Shown: positions 13,789 to 14,430 of the stretch, in pieces
How the letters are laid out: each line of letters begins with the position of its first letter
Position numbering within the stretch: position 1 is the first letter of the stretch
Source: Candidatus Phaeomarinibacter sp.
GTDB lineage: Bacteria; Pseudomonadota; Alphaproteobacteria; CGMCC-115125
DNA length: 14,430 nucleotides
Assembly (NCBI GenBank): GCA_028279995.1
Contig: JANQMQ010000618.1
Span: 1-14,430, forward strand
Direction: 5' to 3'
Notes under the pieces: generated by a model
What the model was told of the DNA's origin: nothing
What the model saw: only the letters and a program-made list of their open reading frames with translations
Database searches by the model: none
Program-made: the position numbers and the translations under genes

Positions 13789-14430
13789 CTATTCCCAACC
13801 CGCAGGCAATCCGGCCGAGGCTGCCTGCCTATGCCACTGCACTGTCTTCCAGGTCCACAGAAAACTTCTGTGGTCCGCACGCCCGGACCGGTGAGCAGCC
13901 TCTGACGACAGAACAAAATCGAAGTTCGCCTGCGGTACTGCCTGGGATACCTGCGCAGCCGGCATTTTCTTGATCCAGTCCATAAGCGGTATCCCGAAGC
14001 CCTTCTTTGCCCGACCAAGAACCGACTCCGGTACAATATTCCCTACTGCTCTTTTCAGTATGCGCTTTCGCACGCCATTCCTGAACTTGAAGTCGGCGGG
14101 CAACCGCCGAATGAAATCCACCAGCTCGGTATCGAGAAACACGGCCCGCGTTTCGAGACTGTTCATCATCGCGGCCCGGTCGACCTTCGTCAGAATATTG
14201 TCCTGCAGATAAAAGCGCGTATAGAACTCTGAGGTCCGGTCGATAAGGTTTGTCGACGGCGCACTGTTCCATGCGGAGATTGCCTCCTCATAGACCTCTT
14301 CCGGATCGACCTGCATCTGCAGAAAATCCTCAAATTCTTCAGGCTGTAGCGGCGCCAGCCAGCGCGGGTTCCATTGCGCAGGTGGAGAACCGACGCCTGC
14401 AAGGCTGCGCCGAAGCTTGAAGTCGAGGCT
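13789..14430 (-). CDS. AsnB-like glutamine-dependent asparagine synthetase/amidotransferase, C-terminal part
   Basis: The frame is open to the right edge; about 213 C-terminal codons are visible, beyond the nearest internal ATG at 14316. AsnB enzymes adenylate a carboxylate and replace AMP with ammonia derived from glutamine. Visible synthetase-domain signatures are YLQDNILTKVDRAAM, then SLETRAVFLDTELVDFI, LPADFKFRNGVRKRILK and VLGRAKKGFGIPLMDWI. The N-terminal glutaminase domain, which would carry the nucleophilic Cys2, lies outside the window. It precedes the methyltransferase by 12 bp and the gtrA-like gene, forming a minus-strand operon. In polysaccharide loci such proteins (for example WbpS of Pseudomonas aeruginosa) are linked to amidation of uronic-acid carboxyl groups. 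This cluster makes UDP-uronates, so amidation of a uronate is a fair inference; ordinary asparagine synthesis is the alternative. Confidence 0.85.
   Translation of the reverse strand, partial: SLDFKLRRSLAGVGSPPAQWNPRWLAPLQPEEFEDFLQMQVDPEEVYEEAISAWNSAPSTNLIDRTSEFYTRFYLQDNILTKVDRAAMMNSLETRAVFLDTELVDFIRRLPADFKFRNGVRKRILKRAVGNIVPESVLGRAKKGFGIPLMDWIKKMPAAQVSQAVPQANFDFVLSSEAAHRSGRADHRSFLWTWKTVQWHRQAASAGLPAGWE

Overview
The window is a slice of a cell-surface polysaccharide (O-antigen, capsule or exopolysaccharide) biosynthesis locus. It suggests a Gram-negative proteobacterium, most plausibly an alphaproteobacterium. The reasons are GC-rich coding sequence (about 60% by eye), tightly packed genes with ATGA overlaps, and UDP-uronic-acid, AsnB-like and GtrA-like genes together. 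The genus cannot be read from the sequence, and no phylogenetic marker gene is present. There are no tRNA or rRNA genes, CRISPR arrays, insertion sequences or phage genes.

Layout. (1) 1-830, minus: the 5' part of a WlbA/WbpB-type UDP-GlcNAcA 3-dehydrogenase that runs off the left edge. (2) 831-1029: a divergent intergenic region, the only non-coding stretch of any size, with a 10-bp direct repeat and a candidate minus-strand promoter. (3) 1030-12660, plus: ten co-directional genes with gaps of 58 bp or less. In order they are a TviB/WbpO-type UDP-HexNAc 6-dehydrogenase, a UDP-glucuronate 4-epimerase-like SDR, a methyltransferase, a GT-B glycosyltransferase, a second SDR, a second GT-B glycosyltransferase, a WbpI-type UDP-GlcNAc3NAcA 2-epimerase, a DegT/DnrJ/EryC1/StrS aminotransferase with a hydrophobic insert, a GMC flavin oxidoreductase with a four-Cys cluster, and a GNAT acyltransferase. 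(4) 12635-14430, minus: a convergent set transcribed from the right, namely the C-terminal part of an AsnB-like amidotransferase, a methyltransferase and a GtrA-family membrane protein.

How the genes may work together. UDP-GlcNAc would be oxidised at C6 by the TviB-like enzyme. UDP-GlcNAcA is then a branch point. One branch is C3 oxidation by WlbA, then amination and acetylation by partners not recognised here and probably left of the window, then C2 epimerisation by the WbpI-like enzyme to a UDP-ManNAc3NAcA-type sugar. The other branch is C4 epimerisation by the CapI-like SDR to a galacto-uronate. Two glycosyltransferases would assemble the glycan, two methyltransferases may decorate it, and AsnB may amidate a uronate carboxyl group. 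No flippase, polymerase, exporter or initiating transferase lies in the window.

The least explained part is the DegT-GMC-GNAT trio at 9269-12660. It is tightly coupled and reads chemically as alcohol oxidation, transamination and N-acylation. This parallels the WbpB-WbpE-WbpD logic but uses a flavin/Cys-cluster oxidase and an aminotransferase with a predicted membrane-associating insert. The function is inferred, not shown.
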